Shown here piece by piece: positions 8,034 through 15,319 of a DNA stretch of 19,512 nt (position 1 is the stretch's first letter; the number at the start of each line of letters is the position of its first letter). Position numbers and translations under genes: made by a program. The stretch is taken from contig JAYRFV010000034.1 of the NCBI GenBank assembly GCA_041908165.1, forward strand, positions 1 to 19,512, written 5' to 3'. A model generated the notes under the pieces. It ran no database searches, was not told where the DNA came from, and saw only the letters and a program-made list of their open reading frames with translations. Source of the DNA: JACQZU01 sp041908165 (GTDB taxonomy: Bacteria > Acidobacteriota > Holophagae > Holophagales > Holophagaceae).

Positions 8034-8212
8034 GCCACCCCTCCGGACCGGCCATCCGCCCGGCCGGGGCCGGCGACCTGCGCCTTCGGCATGTGCATGG
8101 TCCTCATGGTGTTTCCAGGATGCCCGGGCCAACGGCTAATGCAAGTACAGTTGTTGGATTCCACGGCCCCCGGATGCCCGCCCGCCCCCGCAGTTCCCCC
8201 CTGCCCGGCCCC
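8034..8212. other. Divergent intergenic region between two histidine kinase genes
   Basis: About 180 bp separate the two kinase starts and must hold promoters for both directions. The least GC-rich part is 8133-8162 and is the likeliest promoter zone, but I see no convincing pair of -35 and -10 boxes and no clear operator. The right end of this interval may be coding if the plus-strand kinase uses an earlier ATG at 8174, 8120 or 8093. Confidence 0.5.
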
Positions 8213-9406
8213 ATGGTCCTCCAGCGCGTCATCTTCTGGAGCGTGGCGGTGCTGCTCTGCTCCCAGGTCGGCTGGTGGATCTCCCACTCGATCCGGTCCT
8301 CCCGGCAGCTCCAGGACGCCCGCATCGCCGCCCTCCGGGCCGGCCGGGCCGAGGCCTGGCAGTACGACTACGCCATCATCCTGCGCCACATGGGCCAGCA
8401 GCGGGACCTGCCGTCCCGGCCGGGGGTCGTGGAGGGGCGGGATGCCGAGATCCCGGCGCTGGACATGCGCAAGGCGATGATCGAGCAGCGCTACCCGCAC
8501 GTGGCCGTGGTGCCCACCCCGGTCGAGCCGGACGACCCCCCGCTGCTGGATGCCCGGGGCTACCTGGCCCTGCGCACGGAGCCGCTGGCCGAGATGGAGC
8601 GGGAACGGACCCGCGCGGTCTGGAGGGACGCCGGCCAGGGCGCCTTCATGGCCCTCGGCGTCCTGCTCGGGCTGACCTACATCTACCGGCGGCTCAATGC
8701 CGAGATGGAGCTGATGCTGCGTCAGCGCAATTTCATCGCCTCGGTGACCCACGAGCTGAAGACCCCGATCGCGGCGCTGCGCGTGTGGATCGAGACGGTC
8801 TTCACCCACGAGCTGGACGCGGCACGGCGGCAGCGGATCCAGGGCCTCATGGACCAGGACCTGCACCGGCTCACCGACCTGGTCCAGAACCTCCTGACGG
8901 CGGGCCGGGCGGATGCCGGCAGCCTCGACCTCGAACCCGTGCCCCTGGACCTCGGCCCGTGGCTGGGCCAGGTCTGCGAGGCCATGGACCAGCGCCTGGG
9001 CCCGGGTGCGCTGGGGCTGAGGCTGGAGCTCGCCCAGGGGATCGTGGTGATGGCCGATCCCAAGCTCCTGACCATCCCGGTCGAGAACCTCCTTTCCAAT
9101 GCCTTCAAGTACGCCGGCGAGCCGCGCAGCACCACGGTCACCCTGGACGGCGACCGGGACGAGGCCATCGTGGTGGTCTCCGACCAGGGCCAGGGGTTCA
9201 GCGCCAAGGAGAGCCACCGCATCTTCCAGCGCTTCTACCGGATCGGCAACGAGATGACCCGCCAGGTACCGGGGACCGGCCTGGGGCTGTTCCTGGCCCG
9301 GGAGGTGGTGGAGCGCCACGGCGGACGCCTCACCGCCGCCAGCCGGGGCCGCGGCCTGGGCTCGACCTTCACCCTCCGGCTGCCGCGGCTGACGCCGGGT
9401 CCCTGA
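8213..9406 (+). CDS. Membrane-bound sensor histidine kinase
   Basis: 397 residues from the ATG at 8213. In-frame ATGs at 8174, 8120 and 8093 are alternatives and none has a good Shine-Dalgarno, so this start is chosen because a membrane helix follows immediately (about residues 4-26). A small extracytoplasmic region (27-140) has no motif I recognise. A second helix (about 142-158) leads into the HisKA domain with His180 in VTHELKTPIAALR. The ATPase domain has the N box ENLLSNAFKY (291-300), G1 DQGQGF (324-329), an F-type box RIFQRFYRI and G2 GTGLGLFLA (354-362). This is a standard two-helix sensor kinase that would sense an envelope or periplasmic signal. There is no response regulator next to it, and its stop lies 3 bp from the convergent hydrolase stop, leaving no room for a separate terminator. 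Confidence 0.92.
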   Translation: MVLQRVIFWSVAVLLCSQVGWWISHSIRSSRQLQDARIAALRAGRAEAWQYDYAIILRHMGQQRDLPSRPGVVEGRDAEIPALDMRKAMIEQRYPHVAVVPTPVEPDDPPLLDARGYLALRTEPLAEMERERTRAVWRDAGQGAFMALGVLLGLTYIYRRLNAEMELMLRQRNFIASVTHELKTPIAALRVWIETVFTHELDAARRQRIQGLMDQDLHRLTDLVQNLLTAGRADAGSLDLEPVPLDLGPWLGQVCEAMDQRLGPGALGLRLELAQGIVVMADPKLLTIPVENLLSNAFKYAGEPRSTTVTLDGDRDEAIVVVSDQGQGFSAKESHRIFQRFYRIGNEMTRQVPGTGLGLFLAREVVERHGGRLTAASRGRGLGSTFTLRLPRLTPGP

Positions 9407-9409
9407 GGT

Positions 9410-11296
9410 TCAGCGCGCCTGGAACCGGAACCGCGACGGCCGGCCGACATCCTGGAAGATCGTGTTCTGGGCGGGGAGGAACGGCCCCGGAACGTACATG
9501 GGGCCGCCATCGTTGCGGTTCCGGTCGAAGTGCGGGTGGTCCGCCGAGGCGATCACCAGCCGCAGGCGGTGGCCCTTCAGGAACGTGTAGGCCAGGTCCG
9601 GCAGGTCGATCGTCAGCGGATAGGCCTGGCCGGGAACCGCCAGCACCTCGCGCGACAGGCTCTCGCGGAAGCGCAGCCGGCGGATGCCCTGGGTGAGGAT
9701 GATCGACCGCCCGTCCGGCTGCACGTCCGTGAGCCGCACGCTGAAGTCGGTGTCGGTGCGGTCGGAGGCGACCCACAGGTCCAGGGCCAGGGATCCGTTG
9801 AGGACCAGGTCCTGGTCCAGCAGGGGCGTGCTGTAGACCCGGACATCCGCGCGCGGCTCGATCGCCTGGCCGAGGTCCTGGGGCCCCTCCAGCACCAGCG
9901 GATTGAAGGGGTTGAAGCGGGACCCGCCGAGGGCCGGCGTCGGGTCCGCCGGATCGTAGCGGAAGGACTCCGGCGCCGCTCCCGCGGGCGGCGTGGCCGC
10001 CTGCAGCTGGCCGCCGGGGTGCAGGTACAGCGCCCGCTCCTGGCGGACGAGGCCGGTCCAGGAATCGGCGGACAGCCAGCGGTTCTCCCCCATCTGGTAG
10101 TAGCTGACCGGCGGCTTCGCCTCCCAGCCGTTGGCCACGCCGCGCAGGGCGGCGTCCCAGAACTGGAGGGTGGTGTCCTGGATCCCGGTGGCATCGGGGT
10201 AGGTGAACACCCCCTGCACCGGCTGTCCCACCCCGCTGTGGGTCCAGGGGCCCATCACCAGCTTGTGGCGGGAGCGCAGGTCCGCCGCCCCCCGGGTGCG
10301 CAGGCCCTCGAAGGCGTCCAGCACGTCCATGGGGAAGTGGTCGTACCACCCGCCCACCACCAGCACCGGGACGCGGATGTCGGCGGTGTAGTCACTGGCG
10401 GCCTCCGCGGCCTGCCACAGCGCGTCCTTGGCGGGGTGGGCCAGGACGTTCTCCAGGTCCACGAGGCCCAGCAGGGCCATGCTCTGGACGTGCTCCCTGC
10501 GCCAGGCGCCGCCGCAATAGAACTGTTCGTAGCGGGTGGCGATCCCGCGCACCTGCACGGTGCAGCAGACCAGGTGGGGAGGCTGGTGGCGGGCGGTCTG
10601 CCACTGGATCGCCCCGAGCGCCGAACTGCCCCAGGTGCCGACCCTGCCGTTGCACCAGGGCTGCCGGGCAATCCATTCGACGCAGTCGTAGCCGTCCAGG
10701 CCGCGGTCGTAGCCGGCCACGGCGGCGTCCGCGGAGCCGTAGAAGCCGCGCCAATCCACCACCACCACGTTGTAGGAGGCGCTCTTCGGGAAGCTGGCGC
10801 CGCCGGCCGGGCCGGGCACGGTGTTGTCCCGGTAGTGGCCCTTGTCGTAGGGGGTCTGGATCAGGATCACCGGCTTGGCGGTGGGCGAGCTGCCGACGAA
10901 GTAGAGGTCGGCCGCCAGGCTGCGGCCGTCCCGAACCGGGATGGACAGGTCCGTCCAGGTCAGGGCCGCGGCCACCGTGAGGGTGGTGGTCGCAGAGACG
11001 CTGCCCCCGGCGTTGCTGGCGGTCAGCGTGTAGGTCGCCGTGGCCGCCGGCGCGACCCCCAGGCTGGTGCGGCCGGTCACGTCGCCGAGGGCCGGGTCCA
11101 GCCGCAGGGCCGTCGCTCCGGCGACCGTCCAGGACAGGGTCGCCGACTCCCCGGCCAGGATCGTCGCCGGCGTGGCGGTGAAGCCCTGGATGACCGGCGG
11201 GCTGGGCGGGGGAGGCGTGTCGCCGCCGCCCCCCCCGCAGGCCAGGCAGGAGGCCAGGAGGGCAACCAGGATCGACCCGAGGGCGGCGCGTCGCAT
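9410..11296 (-). CDS. CocE/NonD-type (S15) hydrolase, lipoprotein with Ig-like domain
   Basis: 628 residues from the ATG at 11296, giving a clean signal peptide (MRR, then a hydrophobic stretch). A lipobox LASC ends at Cys17, with Cys20 followed by a glycine run as an alternative, so it is probably lipid-anchored. A TTG at 11323 with AAGGA upstream is another possible start. After a Pro-rich linker, residues 34-108 form an Ig-like beta domain. The alpha/beta hydrolase follows: nucleophile Ser225 in GSSALG, acid Asp319 in GGWYDHFPMD and His353 in GPWTHSG. This triad arrangement is that of cocaine esterase and X-Pro dipeptidyl peptidases. The C-terminal third fits the jelly-roll domain of that family (LALDLWVASDRTDTDFSVRL). 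It probably cleaves ester, amide or acyl bonds at the cell surface. It lies 39 bp after mtnA, but that closeness does not reveal its substrate. Confidence 0.9.
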   Translation of the reverse strand: MRRAALGSILVALLASCLACGGGGGDTPPPPSPPVIQGFTATPATILAGESATLSWTVAGATALRLDPALGDVTGRTSLGVAPAATATYTLTASNAGGSVSATTTLTVAAALTWTDLSIPVRDGRSLAADLYFVGSSPTAKPVILIQTPYDKGHYRDNTVPGPAGGASFPKSASYNVVVVDWRGFYGSADAAVAGYDRGLDGYDCVEWIARQPWCNGRVGTWGSSALGAIQWQTARHQPPHLVCCTVQVRGIATRYEQFYCGGAWRREHVQSMALLGLVDLENVLAHPAKDALWQAAEAASDYTADIRVPVLVVGGWYDHFPMDVLDAFEGLRTRGAADLRSRHKLVMGPWTHSGVGQPVQGVFTYPDATGIQDTTLQFWDAALRGVANGWEAKPPVSYYQMGENRWLSADSWTGLVRQERALYLHPGGQLQAATPPAGAAPESFRYDPADPTPALGGSRFNPFNPLVLEGPQDLGQAIEPRADVRVYSTPLLDQDLVLNGSLALDLWVASDRTDTDFSVRLTDVQPDGRSIILTQGIRRLRFRESLSREVLAVPGQAYPLTIDLPDLAYTFLKGHRLRLVIASADHPHFDRNRNDGGPMYVPGPFLPAQNTIFQDVGRPSRFRFQAR

Positions 11297-11335
11297 GCAG
11301 CCATGGACCCGGCCGGCCGGCAAAGGTTGGGTCCT

Positions 11336-12343
11336 TCAGCCGGCCAGGGCGCCGGCGGCCAGGTGCTCCGGCCGGAACACGCCGCGGTCCAGCACCAGGC
11401 TGGTGGCCAGGGCGGCGGGCGTCACGTCGAAGGCGGGATTGAAGGCGGGCGTTCCCTCCGGAGCCCAGGCCAAGCCGCCGAAGCCGTGGACTTCCGCCGG
11501 GTCGCGGGCCTCGATGGGGATGGCGGCCCCGTCCGGGCAGCCCAGGTCGACGGTGCTGTAGGGCGCCACCGGGTGGAAGGGGACGCCGTGGAAGCGGGCG
11601 TTCACCGCCAGCCCGTAGGTGCCCACCTTGTTGGCGAAGTCGCCGTTGCGGGCGATCCGGTCGGCGCCCACCAGCACCCGGTCGACGCGGCCGTCGCGGA
11701 GCAGGATGGCCGCCATCGAATCGGTGATCAGGGTGTGCGGGATGCCGGCCCGGCCCAGCTCCCAGGCGGTCAGCCGGGCCCCCTGCAGCAGCGGCCGGGT
11801 CTCGTCGGCGTAGACGTGGCGGATGCGGCCGGCCTCCCAGCCGCGGCGGATCAGGCCGAGGGCGGTGCCGATCCCGGCGGTGGCGAGACCGCCGCTGTTG
11901 CAGTGGGTGAGCACGGCCTCGCCGGCGCCCAGCAGCGGCAGACCCTGGGCCGCCATGGCCTCGCACAGGCGGACGTCCTCGTGGAAGAGTGCCTCGGCCT
12001 CCTGGACCAGGTCCCGCCCGCTTCCGCCGCGGTCCAGGACTGCGACCATGCGGTCCATGGCCCACATCAGGTTGACCGCTGTGGGTCGCGCCGTCCGCAG
12101 GCCGGCCGCGGCCGCCCGCAGGTCCTCCAGCCCGGCACCGTCCTCCGCGAAGGCCGCCAGCGACAGGGCCGCGGCGACCCCGATCAGCGGCGCGCCGCGC
12201 ACCGAGAGCTGGCGGATCAGCGCCACCATGTGCGCCGGCCCGGCCACGGCCACCCAGAGCTCGGCCTCGGGCAGCCGGGTCTGGTCGAGCACCTGCAGCC
12301 GCCCGCCCTGGACCTTCAACGCAAGGGAGTGGAGATCGCGCAT
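11336..12343 (-). CDS. mtnA: Methylthioribose-1-phosphate isomerase (MtnA)
   Basis: 335 residues, typical length for MtnA, which isomerises 5-methylthioribose-1-phosphate (or 5-deoxyribose-1-phosphate) to the ribulose form in salvage of SAM by-products. Key motifs are RGAPLIGVAAA (49-59), the catalytic cysteine Cys148 in THCNSGGLATAGIGTALG and the catalytic aspartate Asp228 in VGADRIARNGDFANKVGTYG. The C-terminal FDVTPAALATSLVLDRGVF block is also typical and separates it from eIF2B-like homologues. The ATG at 12343 is preceded closely by GGAG; a longer open frame upstream is antisense noise. It follows the class II aldolase gene after 107 bp on the same strand, consistent with one salvage pathway. 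No mtnP, mtnN or mtnK is in the window. Confidence 0.94.
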   Translation of the reverse strand: MRDLHSLALKVQGGRLQVLDQTRLPEAELWVAVAGPAHMVALIRQLSVRGAPLIGVAAALSLAAFAEDGAGLEDLRAAAAGLRTARPTAVNLMWAMDRMVAVLDRGGSGRDLVQEAEALFHEDVRLCEAMAAQGLPLLGAGEAVLTHCNSGGLATAGIGTALGLIRRGWEAGRIRHVYADETRPLLQGARLTAWELGRAGIPHTLITDSMAAILLRDGRVDRVLVGADRIARNGDFANKVGTYGLAVNARFHGVPFHPVAPYSTVDLGCPDGAAIPIEARDPAEVHGFGGLAWAPEGTPAFNPAFDVTPAALATSLVLDRGVFRPEHLAAGALAG

Positions 12344-12450
12344 GGCTCCATGATTCCACGGGCGGGAACCGACAACCGGCCGCGGGTCCCGGATTCGGAC
12401 GCGGTCACGGGCCCGGCCACGGTCTCGGCCAGGTCCTGCCTGCCGCCCGC

Positions 12451-13107
12451 CTACAGCACCTTCGGCCCGGCCTTGGCGCGCAGCCTCCGCAGTTCGGCCA
12501 CCTCCTCGGCCGGCAGGGGCTTGGCGCCGCCCATCTCGCCGGCGCTCTTCAGGATCTGGCAGAGGTGTTCGAGGCGTTCGATGCCGTTGGTGGCCTCCTC
12601 CACGGTCTCGCCCCAGCAGACCGCGCCGTGGCGGGCCAGCAGCAGCAGCCGGTGCGCCGGCAGGAAGGGCAGCAGGGCCTCGCCCATGGCGGCGGTGCCC
12701 GGCCGGGTGTAGGGCACCACCGGGATGCGCCCGGCGGCGAGGATCACCTCGGGCAGGGCCTCGTCGGGCAGGAAGGCCATCCCCGGCTGGGCCAGGCTCC
12801 AGGCGATGGCGGTCGGCGGGTGGGCGTGGACGATCGCCCGGGCCTCCGGCACCGCGCGGAAGATCGCCAGGTGCATGAGCCGCTCGCTGCTCGGCCTGCC
12901 GTACAGCACCGAGCCGTCCTGCTTCATCCAGCAGAGCATCTCCGGGCGCAGGTCGGCCTTGTTCACCCCGGCCGGGGTCAGGGCGATGCGGTCCGGACGG
13001 AACCGGTAGGACAGGTTGCCGTCGGCCGCCGCCAGGAGGTTGCGCCCGTGCAGTTTGCGGCCGCTGGCGCAGAGGGCCTCGAGGATGGTGCGTTCGGTGA
13101 CGTTCAC
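12451..13107 (-). CDS. Class II aldolase/adducin-family protein (deoxyribulose/methylthioribulose-phosphate aldolase or MtnB)
   Basis: 218 residues with the class II aldolase fold. GNLSYR is at 30-35, SSE with Glu75 at 73-75, zinc ligands His94 and His96 in HAHPP, and His160 in ARHG. Two functions fit beside mtnA. One is MtnB, a dehydratase in the methionine salvage pathway. The other is the aldolase of the DHAP shunt, which splits 5-methylthioribulose- or 5-deoxyribulose-1-phosphate into DHAP and an aldehyde. The retained Glu75, equivalent to the catalytic glutamate of fuculose-phosphate aldolase, favours an aldolase. That is motif-level inference. The start is a GTG at 13107 overlapping the upstream stop as GTGA, so translation is coupled to the membrane protein before it. 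Confidence 0.85.
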   Translation of the reverse strand: MNVTERTILEALCASGRKLHGRNLLAAADGNLSYRFRPDRIALTPAGVNKADLRPEMLCWMKQDGSVLYGRPSSERLMHLAIFRAVPEARAIVHAHPPTAIAWSLAQPGMAFLPDEALPEVILAAGRIPVVPYTRPGTAAMGEALLPFLPAHRLLLLARHGAVCWGETVEEATNGIERLEHLCQILKSAGEMGGAKPLPAEEVAELRRLRAKAGPKVL

Positions 13108-13691
13108 CGTTCAAGTCTACCGGGTCGTCCCAGCAGGCGCCCGAGCGCCAGGTCCCAGAGCAGCAGCAGGCCCGCCACCGTCGCGCCGAAGGCGAGCCGG
13201 TAGGACCAGGTCCCGGGAAGGAGACGCTGCAGGATCTCCGGGCGCTGGTGGGCGAGGTTGATGTTCAGCTGGGGCGGCGTGAGCAGGCTGATGGGCAGCA
13301 ACAGGGCGAACATGAGCAGGGCCAGCCAGGGCGCGCTGCGCGGCAGTCCGGTGCGGCGCAGGGAAAGGAAGGCGGCGAGGGCCGGAAGGGTGTGCACCAG
13401 CACCGAGACCCAGTGGGAGTGGCCGGTCCGGACCACCTCGTAGAGCCAAGCCGGTTCGCCGATCCCCAGGTGCCAGAGCAGGGCCATCCCGGTCACGGCG
13501 GGACTGCGGAAGCCCAGGCCCAGGACCGTGGCGAAGCTGGCGATGTTGCAGGCCCACAGCAGTTCGGGCAGGGTGCCCCAGGTCCACTTGAACCAGCCGT
13601 GGAGCCCGAGCAGGAGCAGCAGCGCAAGGGCCCAGAGCCGGTCCGCGCCGAAGCTGCCGGCCCCGGCCTGGGAAGGACCGCCCCGGCCCAT
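13104..13691 (-). CDS. Uncharacterised multi-pass membrane protein, His-rich
   Basis: 195 residues that I do not recognise. Hydrophobic stretches at about 18-33, 45-61, 64-76, 92-109, 119-137 and 165-184 suggest six membrane helices. Histidines lie in or near them (His31, His74, His91, His93, His100, His148), with Trp-rich patches such as HGWFKWTWGTLPELLW. A polar loop around 138-160 (PPQLNINLAHQRPEILQRLLPG) may face the membrane surface. The ATG overlaps the rsmI stop as TGATG and the stop overlaps the class II aldolase start as GTGA, so it sits tightly inside an operon. A longer open frame upstream is antisense to rsmI. A His-rich bundle could bind metal or haem, but that is speculation and no function is assigned. 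Confidence 0.8.
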   Translation of the reverse strand: MGRGGPSQAGAGSFGADRLWALALLLLLGLHGWFKWTWGTLPELLWACNIASFATVLGLGFRSPAVTGMALLWHLGIGEPAWLYEVVRTGHSHWVSVLVHTLPALAAFLSLRRTGLPRSAPWLALLMFALLLPISLLTPPQLNINLAHQRPEILQRLLPGTWSYRLAFGATVAGLLLLWDLALGRLLGRPGRLER

Positions 13692-14539
13692 CAACGTTCG
13701 GCTGCGAGCCGGTAGACTTCCGAAGCGCTGACGCCCAGGTGCTTGGCCAGGGGCTTGACCGCCTCGCGCAAGGTGAGACCGCCCTCCCGGGCGGCGTCCA
13801 GGAAGCGCAGGGCCCACTCGGGCAATTCGCCGTCGAATCCGCCACCGGCCTCGGTCACGGTCCGCTTGGCGGCGGCGCCGGCAAGCACCAGCACCATCTC
13901 ACCGCGATCCTCGCCGCCCAGCTGGGCCCGTACCTCAACAGGCACGCCGCGGTACCAGCTTTCGTGCAGTTTGGTCAGTTCCCGCCCCAGGGCGACCTCG
14001 CGGTCCGGCGCCAGGTCCTGCAGGTCGGCCAGGGCCTCGTGGATGCGGTGCGGGGTCTCGAAGACCACCGAGGTCTCCTCCCGACCCAGGGCGCGCTGCA
14101 GGAAGCTCCTCCGGGCCTCGCCCCGGCTGGGCAGGTAGCCGAGGAAGCTGAAGGCGTGGCAGGGCAGCCCCGAGCCCACCACCGCCAGCAGCACCGCGCT
14201 GGGGCCGGGCAGCCAGGTCACGTCCGCGCCGGCCTCCCGCGCCAGGCGGGCCAGCTCGAAGCCGGGGTCGTTGATGCCGGGCATCCCCGCGTCCGAGCAG
14301 TAGGCCACCGTCCGGCCGGTGGCGAGTTCCGCCGCCACCCGCTCGAAGGCGGCCCGCCCGGCGTGGTCGTCGAACCGCTGCATCGGCTTCTCCAGCCCAA
14401 GGTGGTCGAGCAGGCGGCCGGTGCGGCGGGTGTCCTCGCAGGCCACAAGGTCCGCGCCTTGCAGGGCCTGGCGGGCGCGATCGGTGATATCCCCGAGGTT
14501 GCCGAGGGGCGTGGGGACGAGGATCAGGTGGCCAGGCAT
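13691..14539 (-). CDS. rsmI: 16S rRNA (cytidine-1402-2'-O)-methyltransferase RsmI
   Basis: 282 residues. RsmI uses SAM to methylate the 2'-OH of C1402 in the 30S decoding centre. The tetrapyrrole-methylase-type fold is shown by LVPTPLGNLGDIT (7-19), CEDTRRTGRLL (34-44), CSDAGMPGINDPG (81-93), LPGPSA (110-115) and VFETPHRIHEAL (159-170). A C-terminal helical segment TLREAVKPLAKHLGVSASEVYRLA matches the small RsmI tail. The ATG at 14539 directly begins the conserved N-terminus; no strong Shine-Dalgarno is visible, and translation may be helped by the YdcF-like gene ending 17 bp upstream. Its stop overlaps the next start as TGATG. Confidence 0.96.
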   Translation of the reverse strand: MPGHLILVPTPLGNLGDITDRARQALQGADLVACEDTRRTGRLLDHLGLEKPMQRFDDHAGRAAFERVAAELATGRTVAYCSDAGMPGINDPGFELARLAREAGADVTWLPGPSAVLLAVVGSGLPCHAFSFLGYLPSRGEARRSFLQRALGREETSVVFETPHRIHEALADLQDLAPDREVALGRELTKLHESWYRGVPVEVRAQLGGEDRGEMVLVLAGAAAKRTVTEAGGGFDGELPEWALRFLDAAREGGLTLREAVKPLAKHLGVSASEVYRLAAER

Positions 14540-14556
14540 GGATGGATTCTGGCAGG

Positions 14557-15255
14557 TCAAGTCACCCGCGCCAGTTGCCGTTCGGACCGGATCAGCCGGC
14601 TGTACCAAAGGCCGGTGGCGTACCAGTGCAGGAAGAAGGCCTCGGACAGTGCCCGGCCCCACCAGCCGAGGCTGCCCCGCCGGGGCGGGCAGGCCTCCGC
14701 GGCCTGGCAGCGGGTGTCCATCCGCAGGCCCGCGGCCAGGGCCCGGGCCCGGGCCAGGTGCAGCGGATCGGAGACCAGCAGCGCGCGCCCCCAGCCCTGG
14801 GCCGTCATCCGCTCGCGCACGTAGAACAGGTTGTCCAGGGTGTGCTGGCTCTGGTCCTCCGTGAGGACCGCCTCTGCGGGCACCCCGCGGCCGAGGAGCC
14901 AGTCGCGGCCGGCAGCGGCCTCGCTGCGGTCGGACCGCCCGGTGATGCCGCCGGTCACCAGGATGCGGGGCGCCAGGCCGCCCCGCCAGAGGTCCTCGGC
15001 GCGGGCCAGCCGGCCGACGAAGACCGGGGTGGGCCGGTCCCGCTCGAGGCGCCGGCCCAGCACCAGGATCAAATCGGAGACCACGGGCAGCTGCCCCTCC
15101 GTGGCCCGCAGCACCCGCCGCAGCCGCAGCAGCACCGGAAACAGCAGCAGGCCGCTCGCCAGGGCCAGCAGCAGCGACACCAGGCCGCCCGGGCCGAGCT
15201 TCTGCCAGAAGCTGGAACGCTGGGGAGCCTGGTAGATGCCGATGCCCTTCTCCAT
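14557..15255 (-). CDS. YdcF/SanA/ElyC-like DUF218 membrane protein
   Basis: 232 residues with one N-terminal membrane helix (about 24-42) after a short basic start. DUF218 motifs follow: DLILVLGRRLERDRPTPVF (61-79), ILVTGG (98-103), Ser-Glu at 111-112, EDQSQHTLDN (133-142) and LLVSDPLHLARARALA (159-174). Proteins of this family (YdcF, SanA, ElyC) are linked to envelope integrity and possibly lipid-carrier recycling, but their reaction is not settled. The ATG at 15255 has a GAAGGGG immediately next to it, which is unusually close for a ribosome-binding site. No better start is seen. It heads the run into rsmI, separated by 17 bp. The membrane anchor and family are well supported; the role is not. 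Confidence 0.9.
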   Translation of the reverse strand: MEKGIGIYQAPQRSSFWQKLGPGGLVSLLLALASGLLLFPVLLRLRRVLRATEGQLPVVSDLILVLGRRLERDRPTPVFVGRLARAEDLWRGGLAPRILVTGGITGRSDRSEAAAGRDWLLGRGVPAEAVLTEDQSQHTLDNLFYVRERMTAQGWGRALLVSDPLHLARARALAAGLRMDTRCQAAEACPPRRGSLGWWGRALSEAFFLHWYATGLWYSRLIRSERQLARVT

Positions 15256-15280
15256 CCCCTTCAGCCTATCCGAGGCCCCG

Positions 15281-15300
15281 GGGCCGCCTGAAGGCGGCCC
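15281..15300 (-). terminator. Terminator-like hairpin after the metalloprotease gene
   Basis: GGGCCGCC and GGCGGCCC form a perfect 8-bp stem around the loop TGAA. It lies 20-40 bp past the metalloprotease stop and just before the YdcF-like gene. No T-run follows on the minus strand, so intrinsic termination is uncertain. Confidence 0.45.
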
Positions 15301-15319
15301 TGGAGCCGGGCGTGCAGGG

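Noticed and set aside
9530..12712. A 1060-codon plus-strand open frame
   Set aside because: It is antisense to the hydrolase and mtnA genes, rich in Ala/Gly/Arg/Val/His/Gln with no family motif, as expected for a shadow frame in GC-rich DNA.
12344..13114. Upstream extension of the mtnA frame giving a 592-residue fusion
   Set aside because: The extra residues read out of frame across the aldolase gene and resemble nothing; mtnA alone has the normal length.
15281..15300. Strong intrinsic terminator
   Set aside because: The stem is good but no U-run follows on the minus strand, so only a low-confidence terminator-like hairpin is reported.
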